Shown here: positions 24,288-33,810 of the stretch, piece after piece
Position numbering within the stretch: position 1 is the first letter of the stretch
Layout of the letters: every line of letters starts with the position of its first letter
Source of the DNA: Annulohypoxylon bovei var. microspora
Taxonomy: Eukaryota > Ascomycota > Sordariomycetes > Xylariales > Hypoxylaceae
DNA length: 64,000 bases
Direction: 5' to 3'
Assembly (NCBI GenBank): GCA_022836615.1
Contig: MU405347.1
Location: 43,650 to 107,649 of the forward strand
Position numbers and translations under genes: made by a program
Notes under the pieces: generated by a model
Database searches by the model: none
What the model was told of the DNA's origin: nothing
What the model saw: only the letters and a program-made list of their open reading frames with translations

Positions 24288-24345
24288 AGGATATCCATAC
24301 TCATAGAAGGTATCCGGTATCCGTACGTAGAAGGTATCCATAGAT
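24288..24345. repeat. Degenerate tandem GGTATCC repeats
   Basis: Four copies of GGTATCC or GATATCC, two within a repeated TAGAAGGTATCC unit, in 58 bp of otherwise featureless DNA. Confidence 0.6.
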
Positions 24346-25186
24346 AGGGACGTATTCTGCTTAGAATATCTATGCAATCATAGAATAATTGGAAGTACTA
24401 GTAAGAGTGTAGAACTGTAGAACCAATCGGCAAGTTTGTCGAGTGATTAAGTAAATTGATTAATCCAATAAATATGAATGTTACATACTTGACTTCGGTT
24501 ATACATTTTGTTTGTCATTGTAATACAATTGCATTGCCGGGCCGGTTGATAGATCTGAGAGTTTATTAGAAGGAAGTCAAGGGAAAAGGGAAGATACACT
24601 ACAAAGTGCAAAGCTGTCGCAAGATGAGAAAGTGCACAGGCACAATGGGCGAATAGGACCGGCTAGCAGGGGAATTCTCATTCGTCTCGGTGGCTTGGTG
24701 CCACAAGATCCACTTGCCCAGTTGAGCGTTCATCAACCCCTGACACTCGCTCCATCCCTTCTCCAAAAGTCTCCAATCCTTGTAACAAGGGTGGTGGTAC
24801 GTAGTCTTTCCATGGCCCCACCGGTGGCTGACACACATGCACACCTAAGACCTTAACAGGGGGAAGTTGTTGCCTCAGGCATTTAAGGCTCCTAAATTTA
24901 TCAGGACACGTTGAACATAAAGAGAAGCTCCTGTCTCCCATCCTTCCCGCCAAACTTCAATTAGTCCAAGCACCAATCCATCAACCGCCAATAAAAAAGA
25001 AAGCCGAAACGGGCAACACAGGCAACACGGGCTACTGGGTACTTCATATACTAGGACTCTCATTTTCTGGCCACCGTGTCCTTTATACTTTCAACTACTG
25101 CCTATCCTCGTCCCACTCACCTGACTCAACGCTTCACACCACTTAGTTAAGCGTGTTGACTCATTGATCCTTGTCTTAGTTATACT

Positions 25187-25204
25187 ATGCGTTGGCAAGG
25201 GTGA
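25187..25204 (+). other. Possible upstream ORF of hacA
   Basis: ATG followed by four codons and TGA (MRWQG), 229 bp before the hacA start. Fungal hacA transcripts are known to carry translation-attenuating uORFs in long leaders. Whether this ATG lies inside the transcript is not known from sequence. Confidence 0.3.
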
Positions 25205-25432
25205 ACTTGTTGCTGTTTATTTGTACTGAGGAATTAGGACGGCACCTCTTTACTTTCAGCTCCATTCATATCTCTTCTACAGCTACGAGCTTACCAAGCT
25301 ACAAAATAACGGCTTAAGTCTCCAAAGCAAGTTGCAATTATTAGCCTTGCAGCTAGAAGAACCGAAGACCTCCTTAAAAACAAAATAGAACAAACCAAAC
25401 ACCACAAACTACAGAGACCCTGAATAGTCAAG

Positions 25433-27112
25433 ATGGATAACTGGGAAACGCAACAAACTGCTACCTCGACTCCTCAAGTCAAGTTCGAGGCTTCTCCCGC
25501 CGAGTCTCTCATGTCTGTCCCTGGAGACATGTATCCCTCCCTCTTCGCCACCTCTTCTACCTTAGACTCATTGGAGAGTGTCATGACTCCCCAATCATTC
25601 TCAGAAGAGAGATCGACCGCCCCGGAAAGTGTCGAGGGCACGCCTTCTCCGGGTCCCGAGAACGGCGAGAAGAAGCCGACGAAGAAGAGGAAGTCTTGGG
25701 GTCAAGTCCTCCCAGAGCCTAAGACTAACCTACCTCCAAGGTATGATTACTTGCACATGCATTAACGGAACATCGGTCAGACTAACAAGTACAATAGAAA
25801 GCGTGCTAAGACCGAGGATGAGAAAGAGCAACGGCGAGTTGAGCGAGTCCTTCGAAACCGTCGTGCCGCTCAATCCTCTCGGGAACGCAAGCGACAAGAG
25901 GTAGAAGCCTTAGAACAGCGAAACCAACAATTAGAAGAACTACTGCGAAATCAGCAGAAGACAAATGAGATGTTGATGGATGAATTGAACAAGCTTCGAC
26001 GGGGCAACGGTACTAGCCGAAGCCCGTCTCCACTCGATGCATTCCAACCTACTCCCCTTACTCTGTCTCAGCCATTATTCGGTTCATCCCAGGATGACCA
26101 GGCTGAGGACAAGCCGGGCATGATGAACGATTTCATCCTCATGCCCGAGCAGGACGGCACTGTCGATCCTGCCTCCCTCTCACCCGAACTAACCCCTGTT
26201 CCTGATGACAATCTCGGTGAATCGTCGACGACTGAAGAGGTCGCGACGGCTACCACTTCCGAGGCTACTTCCTCAGACGCGACACAACATCCAGCAGCGG
26301 TGTTGTGCGACCTGCAGTGTCCGTCAGTGGAGGTTCCTCGGTCGTGGGTAGCCTCGCTACAACCGTCGCCTCCAGCGCTATCACTCTACCTACAACTTCA
26401 AACGCTACTGATAGCCTCTTCAGCGATGCTTTCAGCCTTTCGACATCCTTTGACGTTGATTCGTGGGGCGTTGAAGGCCAATTTAGCCCTTCATCCGACC
26501 CCCTCAATTTTGAGTACAATAATCTGGCTAGTAACTCGACCCCCCAATTTCCGGACTTCGACTTCGACCAGTTCCTCAGTACCGACGACGTCAGCGGCGC
26601 AGCTCCAGGCGCGACCGCGGGAAGCGACTCAGTCGCCCAAGAACACCCGGAACCATCTTTCAGCCTCTTCGACTCTGAGAATCAAATCTCTTCAGAAGCT
26701 CTTAACCAGCAGCCCCATCTTGGCGCGTCCTCTAAAGGATGCGACGATGGAGTTATTGCGGTTGGTGTCTGAGAAGGGACGCGATGAACGGGTCGAGGAG
26801 CTGGCATTTGGATCCCCGGGTATCAAGGGAGATCGTAGCCGTGGACCGCAGACGTGGCCAGACGGCACCAGCTTACCGTCGCGAGAGGTATTGCTCACCC
26901 TGATGTGGGCAATCACTGTCGAAGAACGGAAACTTACTACTAGAGAGGAGGAGGCGACTATAGTCTCCTCGCCAAGTTCCAGACTCGGATTATCAAGCGT
27001 CCTAGGACAACAGACACCATCCAAAAATCTTGTATTATCGGTGACATCAAAAGGGGAAAGAGACATGACCACGGAATTGGGTGGCGGAAACCGGATAAGG
27101 CTTTCGCCGTAA
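25433..27112 (+). CDS. hacA: HacA/Hac1 bZIP regulator of the unfolded protein response
   Basis: UPR transcription factor. Exon 1 is 25433-25740 and exon 2 starts at 25798 after a conventional 57-nt intron. The bZIP region is distinctive for Hac1: KKPTKKRKSWGQVLPEPKTN, then RVERVLRNRRAAQSSRERKR, then a leucine zipper. A 20-nt Ire1-type intron (26295-26314) lies in the conserved GTGTTGTGCGACCTGCAGTG context. Its removal shifts frame into a Ser/Thr/Asp/Phe-rich activation region (FDFDQFLSTDD, EPSFSLFDSE) ending at 26772; this induced protein is 420 aa. Without removal, the frame runs to 27112 (540 aa) with a different tail. A longer uninduced protein is also known for Aspergillus HacA. The unspliced coding span is given here. 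Confidence 0.95.
26295..26314 (+). promoter_or_regulatory. Non-spliceosomal 20-nt Ire1-type intron of hacA
   Basis: Sequence CAGCGGTGTTGTGCGACCTG, bounded by CAG|CAGC at the 5' side and CTG|CAGT at the 3' side. Both match the CNG|CNGN loop rule of Ire1 substrates. It does not obey GT-AG. Its length (20 nt) changes frame and joins CATCCAG to CAGTGTCC. Confidence 0.92.
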
Positions 27113-28327
27113 GGAGTTCCGGATAAAATGGCAATGGACACACAGGCAGGCGTCACAGGAGCGGTTGCATGATGTGTGGGTTTGATATGGAAGCTGAGCT
27201 TGTATCACTACTATGTTCTGAATTGAGAGTCTTGCGCTTTCATCTACCGTCTTTTGATTGCTGTGATATGTTGATGCCGTGAATTTTTACGAAGTTAGTA
27301 GTATTACGCCGAAAGTCTTGGATGCTGTTGTATTAAAGGAGTAAGCTAATATTTGGTCAATAGGTAGCAGTGATGTTCCCCTTAAGACCCCCTTTACACC
27401 GAGAGAAGGGTGTTTTTAGTTCTGGTAATTCATTACTCATGAAATGGGCGTCGTACAAGTTACTACTCTCCGGGGTGATGAAGAAGTTACTCATCCGGAC
27501 ACCTGAGGAGGATACTACCCCTCGGAATCTTGGCGATGGCCACGGCTCTTTAGATCGAAGGGGCTAGAATTCCAAGATTCTTGGCATTGATGAGGCTTAA
27601 CCCTAACACCCCCCTGTGATAATCCCCCGTACTAATCATGTTTATATATAGAAGCTATCTAGATGCCTGGTTTTAATGCCTTTAATAGCGGAATGGGCCG
27701 AGATATACAACACTACAACATCCAAATCGCAAAGCACACAAGGTAAGAGTTCAGATGAACTGATAATATATATATTCTACCCCGTGGTGGGTAGTCTCGG
27801 TGGTTCCATTCGTTCTCTATGATGAAAGGCTCTGCGAGCCGGTACCAGTCTCCGATACGGTACAATCTACATACATACATGCTGGGTATCTCCTTTTCTT
27901 TCGGCGTTCTCCGTGGTTTTGGTTTCTACAAACAAAAATATGCCCATCTAGGGTGTAAGGCGCTCGCTGGCCCATGTCTAGCGTCGCAACGGTCTATGCG
28001 TGCGTGCTTTGCGTGTGTGCGTGCTCGCGTGTGGTGTTCTTTCTATCAACGACTGGAGCGGGGGGGCGCCGTCTAGGCATCCCCCCCGCGCGGTTTGGTG
28101 CTCGCAACCCGCGGCGCGGGTATGGAGGCGGCGGCGTATGGCCCGCGCTGGCTGGCTGGCTGGCTGGCTGGGGCGCGTGGGCGCCCCGTTCGGTTCTCTC
28201 TGCGTCGTTCGAGAGCGGTGGGTGGCGGCTGGTCCCCGATCCGTTGGACGGGGGAGCGACTCATCGTAGGCGGCGTTGGCCGGAAGTCGTAAACTGGATA
28301 TACTTGGACTGGCGAGGGAAAGGCAGT
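27113..28327. other. Intergenic: hacA 3' flank, then GC-rich simple-repeat tract
   Basis: The first 850 bp is the hacA 3' flank and ordinary AT-rich DNA. From about 27980 the composition turns strongly GC-rich, with GTGCGTGC and GGCT repeats. This is the 3' flank of the DPBB gene. Long antisense frames here reflect composition, not genes. Confidence 0.5.
28146..28171. repeat. (GGCT)n tandem repeat
   Basis: About six GGCT units in tandem within a GC-rich 3' flank. Confidence 0.85.
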
Positions 28328-28675
28328 TTACGAGGCGTAGTCCCACTCGACCTGGGCGCGGCCGACGGAGAGGTCGGCCAGCTCGGTGAAGACGGAGGTG
28401 GAGACGTCGATGGAGTCGTCGGAGCAGCCCATGCACTTGTCGACGACCTTGGCGGTGGCGGTCTTGCCGTTGAGGGTGATCTGGATGGTCTTGCCGCAGG
28501 CCTGGGGGTCGCTCACGAACTGGGCGGGCGCCAGCGCGACGATGTGGTCCGTGGACGAGCTGGTCTCGCCGCACGAGCCGAGCCCGGGCTGGTAGTACGT
28601 CAGGTCGCCGTTGAAGGCGAGCGCGTAGCCGACGCTCATGGAGAGGGCGGCGACGATCTTGGTGACGGACATCAT
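28328..28675 (-). CDS. Small secreted double-psi beta-barrel (expansin/barwin-like) protein
   Basis: Single-exon 115-aa protein starting with two methionines (28675 or 28672). A signal peptide of about 21 residues (KIVAALSMSVGYALA) precedes a one-domain RlpA-like double-psi beta-barrel: GDLTYYQPGLGSCGET, then IVALAPAQF, KTATAKVVDKCMGC and DVSTSVFTELA. This is the fold of expansins, barwin and many small fungal secreted allergens or effectors. There is no second expansin domain or CBM. The catalytic Asp pattern (VDKCxGC...DVS) is kept. Such proteins are proposed to bind or loosen cell-wall polysaccharides; activity is unproven. Codon use is strongly GC-biased, suggesting high expression (inference). 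Confidence 0.88.
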   Translation of the reverse strand: MMSVTKIVAALSMSVGYALAFNGDLTYYQPGLGSCGETSSSTDHIVALAPAQFVSDPQACGKTIQITLNGKTATAKVVDKCMGCSDDSIDVSTSVFTELADLSVGRAQVEWDYAS

Positions 28676-30748
28676 GTTGGCGGTTTTTTGTCTGCGGAGA
28701 ATTGTTGTTCTTGTTTATTTACTGAGGATAGTAAAAAAAAAGTTTATAGTCTTGTGTGAAAGAGATAAGCGTGGTATGCCTTGGAAGTTTCCGTAGAAAT
28801 CTGAGAGATTGGGTTTGAAAAATTGGTGGTTCGACGACGAAGATGCGTGTCTGTCGATAAGGATTGTTTTTTTTGTATACCGCTGGTCTTTGACGAGAGC
28901 GGGTGTCTATTGAGAGACAAGGAAGGGCAGCAGGCTAAAGAATGCCGTGCTAGTATAGTCCAAAGATTGGAGTATAGAGATAGAATGAAGTAATGAAGGT
29001 TATCGAGAAAAGGAGAGAATCCAGATAAGTCAGGACAGTTCAGGTCATCTTATATAGCCATCTCGTCGAGCTGGATCTCACTCCCGCTAGGCTGGAGAGT
29101 GCGGCACTGACACGCCACCAATACCTCATAGTTTCCGAACGAGCGACTAGGGGTCAGTAGGGCGTGAGGCTTGAATCATGATACTATTCTAAGTGGTGTT
29201 TAGTTGAAACATCAAACATACCTTCTGCCATCGACGACGGCCCGTGGACTACGAAGACTGACATCGCCTATGCCGCGTGGAGTACATGGGTTAGCGCGCT
29301 CATCCCCACGAACTGACGAGTCAGCATCACCTCCGGTGCGGGACCATTTCATGCTCGTCGACTCTAATGAACTTTAGCGCAGCCAATTGGCGTGGAGCCT
29401 CTAACGAGTCAAGATTAACTAGGGTATCTATTACGACTACATTCAATAACGTGCCAGCTGCCTGCAAGTCCTGGAGACTCGGAACCTCCGTGGTGATGTT
29501 TGAAACGGCCGGTCTGAAATATCTTCGGCCCTTCCGTCGACGGTCCTGCGAGAGACTGTACGGTCTATCCGTAGTTTACATGCATCGCGTCGATCACGAT
29601 GGCTACAATTTGACTGCGTGGTCTTGGAAAAATGTTGCCACGACTTTGGTATAGAGCAAGGGGGCGAGGTTCTAGCGGTCTTGGGTTGTGGTGTCTCGAT
29701 GTAAATGTGCCGTAGGCTTCCCCGAATATCGACGCATGAATACATCCGCAACTAAGTGCAGCTTTTGAAATTAGTACGACTCATTATTTGGCGTATACTG
29801 GTGGTTAGTTGCGCGTTTGCTTGTGGCTTAGCTTAATACGTTTCATATTACCTACCTAGGTAGTAACATAAATATATTATATCTGCGCAATTGATGAAAC
29901 ACACTACAAATGAACTTGAAAAGAAATATCAACTGCAATTTGTCAGCCACTTCATGAAAAAAGCATGGCCTCTTTAAGAAACCCCTTAAATCCACCGGGG
30001 TAGGTTCCGCTTATGAATGGGTTCGCTGATGTTAGACAATACTAGAGTTCAACTGGAGGCTCTGCTAATAATACCGTGCTCGAGAATTATGATGTGACTA
30101 CATATTAAATAATGATGGCTCGCTGTTTTGTGAATCAACTAGAGTTCTATCGTTTAGACGCTCTACAAATGAGTTCAACCCCTTTTTGTGGTAAATTGAC
30201 CACGTAATGGGGTATTTTCTCGGCGTCGTTATGGTCTTATCGCTTAACAAGCCCTTAATAAAGCTCGCGAGTAATTATAATCTGTCTAAATATATAGTTA
30301 TTAAGCTAAATATAAAACTGCGTCACTATAGCATACCATTGTTCTCAAGTGTTGGTTTTATGTAAGCGTAGCTCATAGGTCAATGCTGTCTCTTGAAGCT
30401 AACCCCACGATTATTATCAACCCTATGCAATTAATATCAGAATTATATTATCATTAATTACCTAGACTTCGCAATTATGGGCTTGTCAATGACCCCCTTT
30501 GTAAATTTGCCCTGAAACTAAAAACATTCTCAATCTCCGTCGATGGTTGATTGGAAAGGGGGTTTTCGTAGTCCACGATGTTACACGACATATGCCATGG
30601 AGCGTGAATCCGTGGACATCCCCCCTTGGTCAGATGGGAAATAGGTCTGAAACTTGAGCGTTGATATCACACGGTTTCCAAAACCACCTGTGTATATGTG
30701 AGATTTAATCTCAATGAACACAGATAAATAAGGGTTAGGTGGTTATGC
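28676..30748. other. Intergenic, 2.1 kb
   Basis: Promoter of the DPBB gene followed by AT-rich DNA. The only larger frames (29367-29654 +, 29443-29751 -) are mutual antisense with no domain. No repeat or RNA gene seen. Confidence 0.5.
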
Positions 30749-30994
30749 TTACTTCTTTCCTGTCTCTGTGAAGCAGCAGAACAGAAGCGCGATAGGCCAG
30801 CAGATGAACGCAGCCAGCACGGCCACACAGAAACCGATGGTCGGTCCTATTCTCCCGAGATCAGTATTTGCTAGCAGAGACGCGATCGGGGTATCTAAAT
30901 CCCTTGACTTACCAATGATCTTAACACCACAGAGACCGACGCCACGGCCGCACTGGATACAGACGACGGGAAAGGGGAGTCCACAGTCAGCCAT
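30749..30994 (-). CDS. Tiny Cys-rich single-pass membrane protein
   Basis: Exons 30994-30913 and 30846-30749 give a 59-aa protein. The N-terminus has a Cys-rich patch (MADCGLPFPVVCIQCGRGVG, then LCGVKIIG). One hydrophobic helix follows (PTIGFCVAVLAAFICWPIALLFCC) and the end is TETGKK. The arrangement recalls small fungal membrane proteins loosely similar to the BRI3/LITAF class, but I do not recognise a named family with certainty. The 66-nt intron (GTAAGT...GAATAG) is a multiple of three and has no stop, so intron retention would give an 81-aa variant with a 22-residue insert just before the helix. Function unknown. Confidence 0.7.
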   Translation of the reverse strand: MADCGLPFPVVCIQCGRGVGLCGVKIIGKSRDLDTPIASLLANTDLGRIGPTIGFCVAVLAAFICWPIALLFCCFTETGKK

Positions 30995-31949
30995 GTTCGG
31001 GGCTTATTTATTAACTTATTTGGGCTTGAAGGTGGAAGAAGCGGATGTTGATGGATAGATGAATTGATGACGGTGACGTTGCGAGACTTGGCCGGAATAG
31101 GCATAGTCTTGTCTTGGCTAAATCAATAAATATTGCATGTTAGGTACACCATGGCGTGGGGGTAAGAGATCTTGGCAGCGAAATAACTTGTTCAACCTCA
31201 GAAGAGGTAATGAGGTTATTTCTAAATAAATACTTAAATAAACGCTAAATATCATTCATATGTCTATATTAATACCTATCTATGAGTAGGTAGATAAATT
31301 AAAGTTGTGAGACTCTCAGAAGGCAGGAACTCGACCAAGTCCGGGAAGTCACTTTTCAACAGGCTGAAAGAGAATATTTCTATAGAAATAGGGGGCAAGA
31401 GAGTGGGTAGTTCTGGAAGAGCAGAAAGGGGCACTTTACGTGACTTTATCTCGAAGTCATTTAGTTATTGTCTCATTTTCTTTTTTGATCAAAATTCTTG
31501 TTAGATTTTACTGCCTTTTTCCTCCTGATAATCCAGGTAAAAAATCGAGGGACTACCTATACTATAACCTATTGCTAGCAATAGAGCTACAGTGGTTTAT
31601 ACGTAACAGGAAGGCACCTATACCGATTACATAATGACGGGCTACTTTGGCTATACAGGTACCTTAGGTATCTACCTAATGAAGAGTTTCTGTGAAGGGC
31701 TTCTTTATGTAGGATACAATTTGATAGTCGTCAGGGGTTACTCGTGGGGTCACCTAACTCCCTATCGGCGAGCCGTTAGCTATGTAGGTACCTAGGTACA
31801 TAAAGAGGCCTTCAATCTGGGGAGCTTTTGGAGGGGTGACTCATCTCAGGGGTCGTTGTCGCTGGGCAACTGGCCGGGTCGCCAACATTGGACATAAATA
31901 TCATAATTAGTCCCCCATCCAACAAGTCCTGATACATTCCCATAGACTG
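30995..31949. other. Intergenic upstream of the small membrane protein gene
   Basis: AT-rich, with a strong GTAGGTACCTAGGTAC palindrome at 31784-31799 and related motifs near 31650-31680. No gene recognised. Confidence 0.5.
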
Positions 31950-32110
31950 AGATAGCAATTGGTCTAGTGGTTATGCGCATGATGGACCAGATAAAACTGT
32001 CCGGGGTTTTTCGTAGGCCTAGGTTCGAGCCACACCGTGAGAGGGCGGCAACAAAGTTGGGTAGTTGCTCAGGTCAAATCTCCTGGTTCGAATCACAAGC
32101 TGAGCTTTTT
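31950..32110 (+). ncRNA. tRNA-like Pol III element (candidate SINE or tRNA relic)
   Basis: A perfect A-box match (TGGTCTAGTGG, 31960-31970) is followed 52 bp later by a B-box-like GGTTCGAGC (32022-32030) and a second, better B box GGTTCGAATC (32085-32094). A 6-bp stem GCTCAG/CTGAGC (32067-32072 with 32100-32105) encloses the second B box and is followed at once by TTTTT (32106-32110), a Pol III stop. The first T arm does not pair well, so this is not a functional tRNA. Long T-runs lie just downstream (about 32127-32170). A tRNA-derived SINE head or a broken tRNA is the likeliest explanation. Confidence 0.4.
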
Positions 32111-32361
32111 GCTATTTGGTTATTCATTTTTTTTTTTTTTTCTCCTCCTGTTCAATCTTTTTTTTTTTTCCTGGCTCAATTCTTTTTCTATGGCCCCTTT
32201 TCGGGAGCCGTATTAATGCACGACAAGCCTCCTGCTACTAATTCCTCACTCTATGACACAACCATAAGTTGAATGTCTCGATTCTTGATAATAGAAGAGA
32301 TATGATATTTCAAATCGCTAGTGTCAAAACTTAAAAAAAAAGATACATTTAAATTACCTAC
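32111..32361. other. Poly-T tracts and HET gene 3' flank
   Basis: Two T-runs of about 11-16 nt separated by CTCCTCCTGTTCAATC, then ordinary sequence to the HET stop codon. Possible tail of the upstream tRNA-like element. Confidence 0.5.
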
Positions 32362-33810
32362 CTACTTATGAGGGAGCAATTTACGTCGCCGCAGCTTCTC
32401 AAATGCCTTGGACCGACGCAGTAAAGATTCCCGCAACCTGTTTTTTTCGTCGGCAACCGGAGCAGCAACTTGAAGCAATTTTTCAAAGTCTGGAAATATT
32501 TCGAAGTCTTCGTAATCAAGCGAGACGAAAGACCGCCTCCATAATTCCTCGACCATAGGTTCTGTCATGCGAGCCTCACTTCGAAGCTCGGCAACTACCT
32601 CTTGCAAGATCGCCATGCTCTCACTGTCTTCCATATTAAATGCGTCGCGAACATCACAGTAGTACGCAAGCCAAATGCTATACACGTGCTCACGGCTCCT
32701 TGAGTACATCCCAAACCAGTACTCACCGCCTGTTTCTTCCAGGCCAATCTTCAGAGCTTGGCGAAAAGCATAGCTGACGGGCATTGCGTAGTTGGGGTTC
32801 ACCTTGGCTCTAGTAGAGTCTCTCAAAACTCCTAGGAATCCGTATAGCTTATCTCTTGGATCCGAACACTCGAGCATGCCGAATTTTTGTATTACCTCGT
32901 GAATCAGATCGGGGGTGTGTGACTGGTAAGTTTCCGTAACCATATAGGGACGCATGAGCCCCGTAGTCATTTCTTCAAGAGTCCCAACGGCCGTCCCTTG
33001 AGCTAAGGGGTCGGCGATCGGCCGGAACACATGTCGTGCTCTATGGGTTATAATTTTCTCTGCCGGGCTACACGAGCGCGAAATAGCATTAATGACTGTT
33101 CGCGGCCTCCCGTCCCCAGATAATCTAACTTCTGGCAGTTGAAAGTTAGGAGATATAACCCCTGCGAATAGTGTGAGCGGAAAGATGAAGAACCAACACC
33201 ACACTTCCACACTCCGAGCTAACAGCACCTCTTGCACGATCCAGACGCGACTCCAGTAAGGGTGGTAGCTTAGATATTTAAAGCCATCCCACTGCTGTCC
33301 CGACCAATGTCCACAGCTCATCTTATCTCTCGTCTGGGCCAGGATCCGCACGTTAGCTAGGTCTTGGATCGTCTCTGGAATCCCGAGCCACGATACCACT
33401 TTGTTCGCATTGCGGTATACGCGCGCCATTTCTCGGACCTGGGATAGCCGCTCTGTACTATCGAGCTGATTTATACAGATCGCATCCACGAAAAAGAGAC
33501 CGCTCACCCCTTTCCCCGCAGCAGTAGTAAGGAAGTCGAAAAGGTTCCGGCGCACGAAGAAAGGTTGCTCGTTGATTGAAATCTCATAAATGTCTTCGAT
33601 ACTGGTTGCGTGTCCCCATGTGTAAGATAGTGCGGCATATTCTGTCGAATGGAGGTTAGATAGATCGAAAATTTCTAAGCTGTATGACATGTATCGATTT
33701 GTCGTATGATCAGGGGATAGTCGCAACAGCCGGGTTTGCGTTTGGGCATTGATGATGGGATACTTGAAGCAGGAATCCCGATTCATAACTTTATCAAGGT
33801 CGGTGCCCAT
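32362..33810 (-). CDS. HET-domain (heterokaryon incompatibility) protein
   Basis: Single-exon protein of 482 aa from the ATG at 33810; a stop lies just upstream in frame with no earlier ATG. The HET domain shows all its blocks: YAALSYTWG (about residue 57), FFVDAICINQ (about 102), QVREMARVYRNANKVVSWLG (about 118-137), YWSRVWIVQEVLLA (about 186). SDPRDKLYGFLGV follows further on. HET proteins trigger cell death on fusion of unlike individuals, or act in innate-immunity-like responses. The C-terminal 150 residues are charged, with no NACHT or WD repeats. A hydrophobic stretch (WFFIFPLTLFAGVI) lies after the HET core. It stands alone, without a recognisable partner gene. Trigger unknown. Confidence 0.92.
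   Translation of the reverse strand: MGTDLDKVMNRDSCFKYPIINAQTQTRLLRLSPDHTTNRYMSYSLEIFDLSNLHSTEYAALSYTWGHATSIEDIYEISINEQPFFVRRNLFDFLTTAAGKGVSGLFFVDAICINQLDSTERLSQVREMARVYRNANKVVSWLGIPETIQDLANVRILAQTRDKMSCGHWSGQQWDGFKYLSYHPYWSRVWIVQEVLLARSVEVWCWFFIFPLTLFAGVISPNFQLPEVRLSGDGRPRTVINAISRSCSPAEKIITHRARHVFRPIADPLAQGTAVGTLEEMTTGLMRPYMVTETYQSHTPDLIHEVIQKFGMLECSDPRDKLYGFLGVLRDSTRAKVNPNYAMPVSYAFRQALKIGLEETGGEYWFGMYSRSREHVYSIWLAYYCDVRDAFNMEDSESMAILQEVVAELRSEARMTEPMVEELWRRSFVSLDYEDFEIFPDFEKLLQVAAPVADEKNRLRESLLRRSKAFEKLRRRKLLPHK

Larger units (their letters stand above)
20028..25432. other. Gene-poor intergenic region, 5.4 kb
   Basis: The longest stretch without a supportable gene. It includes the divergent upstream sequences of the ESCRT-III gene (left) and hacA (right). 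Many 60-110 codon open frames occur on both strands (for example 20568-20795, 21412-21681, 22049-22324, 23579-23845) but they overlap antisense to one another and lack recognisable domains. A short GGTATCC repeat cluster is at 24288-24345. No transposase, reverse transcriptase or long terminal repeats were seen. The part just upstream of hacA is probably its promoter and long 5' UTR. Confidence 0.5.

Noticed and set aside
27974..28759. 261-codon open frame on + across the DPBB gene
   Set aside because: Antisense to a convincing secreted protein and extends through GC-rich simple repeats; composition alone keeps it open.
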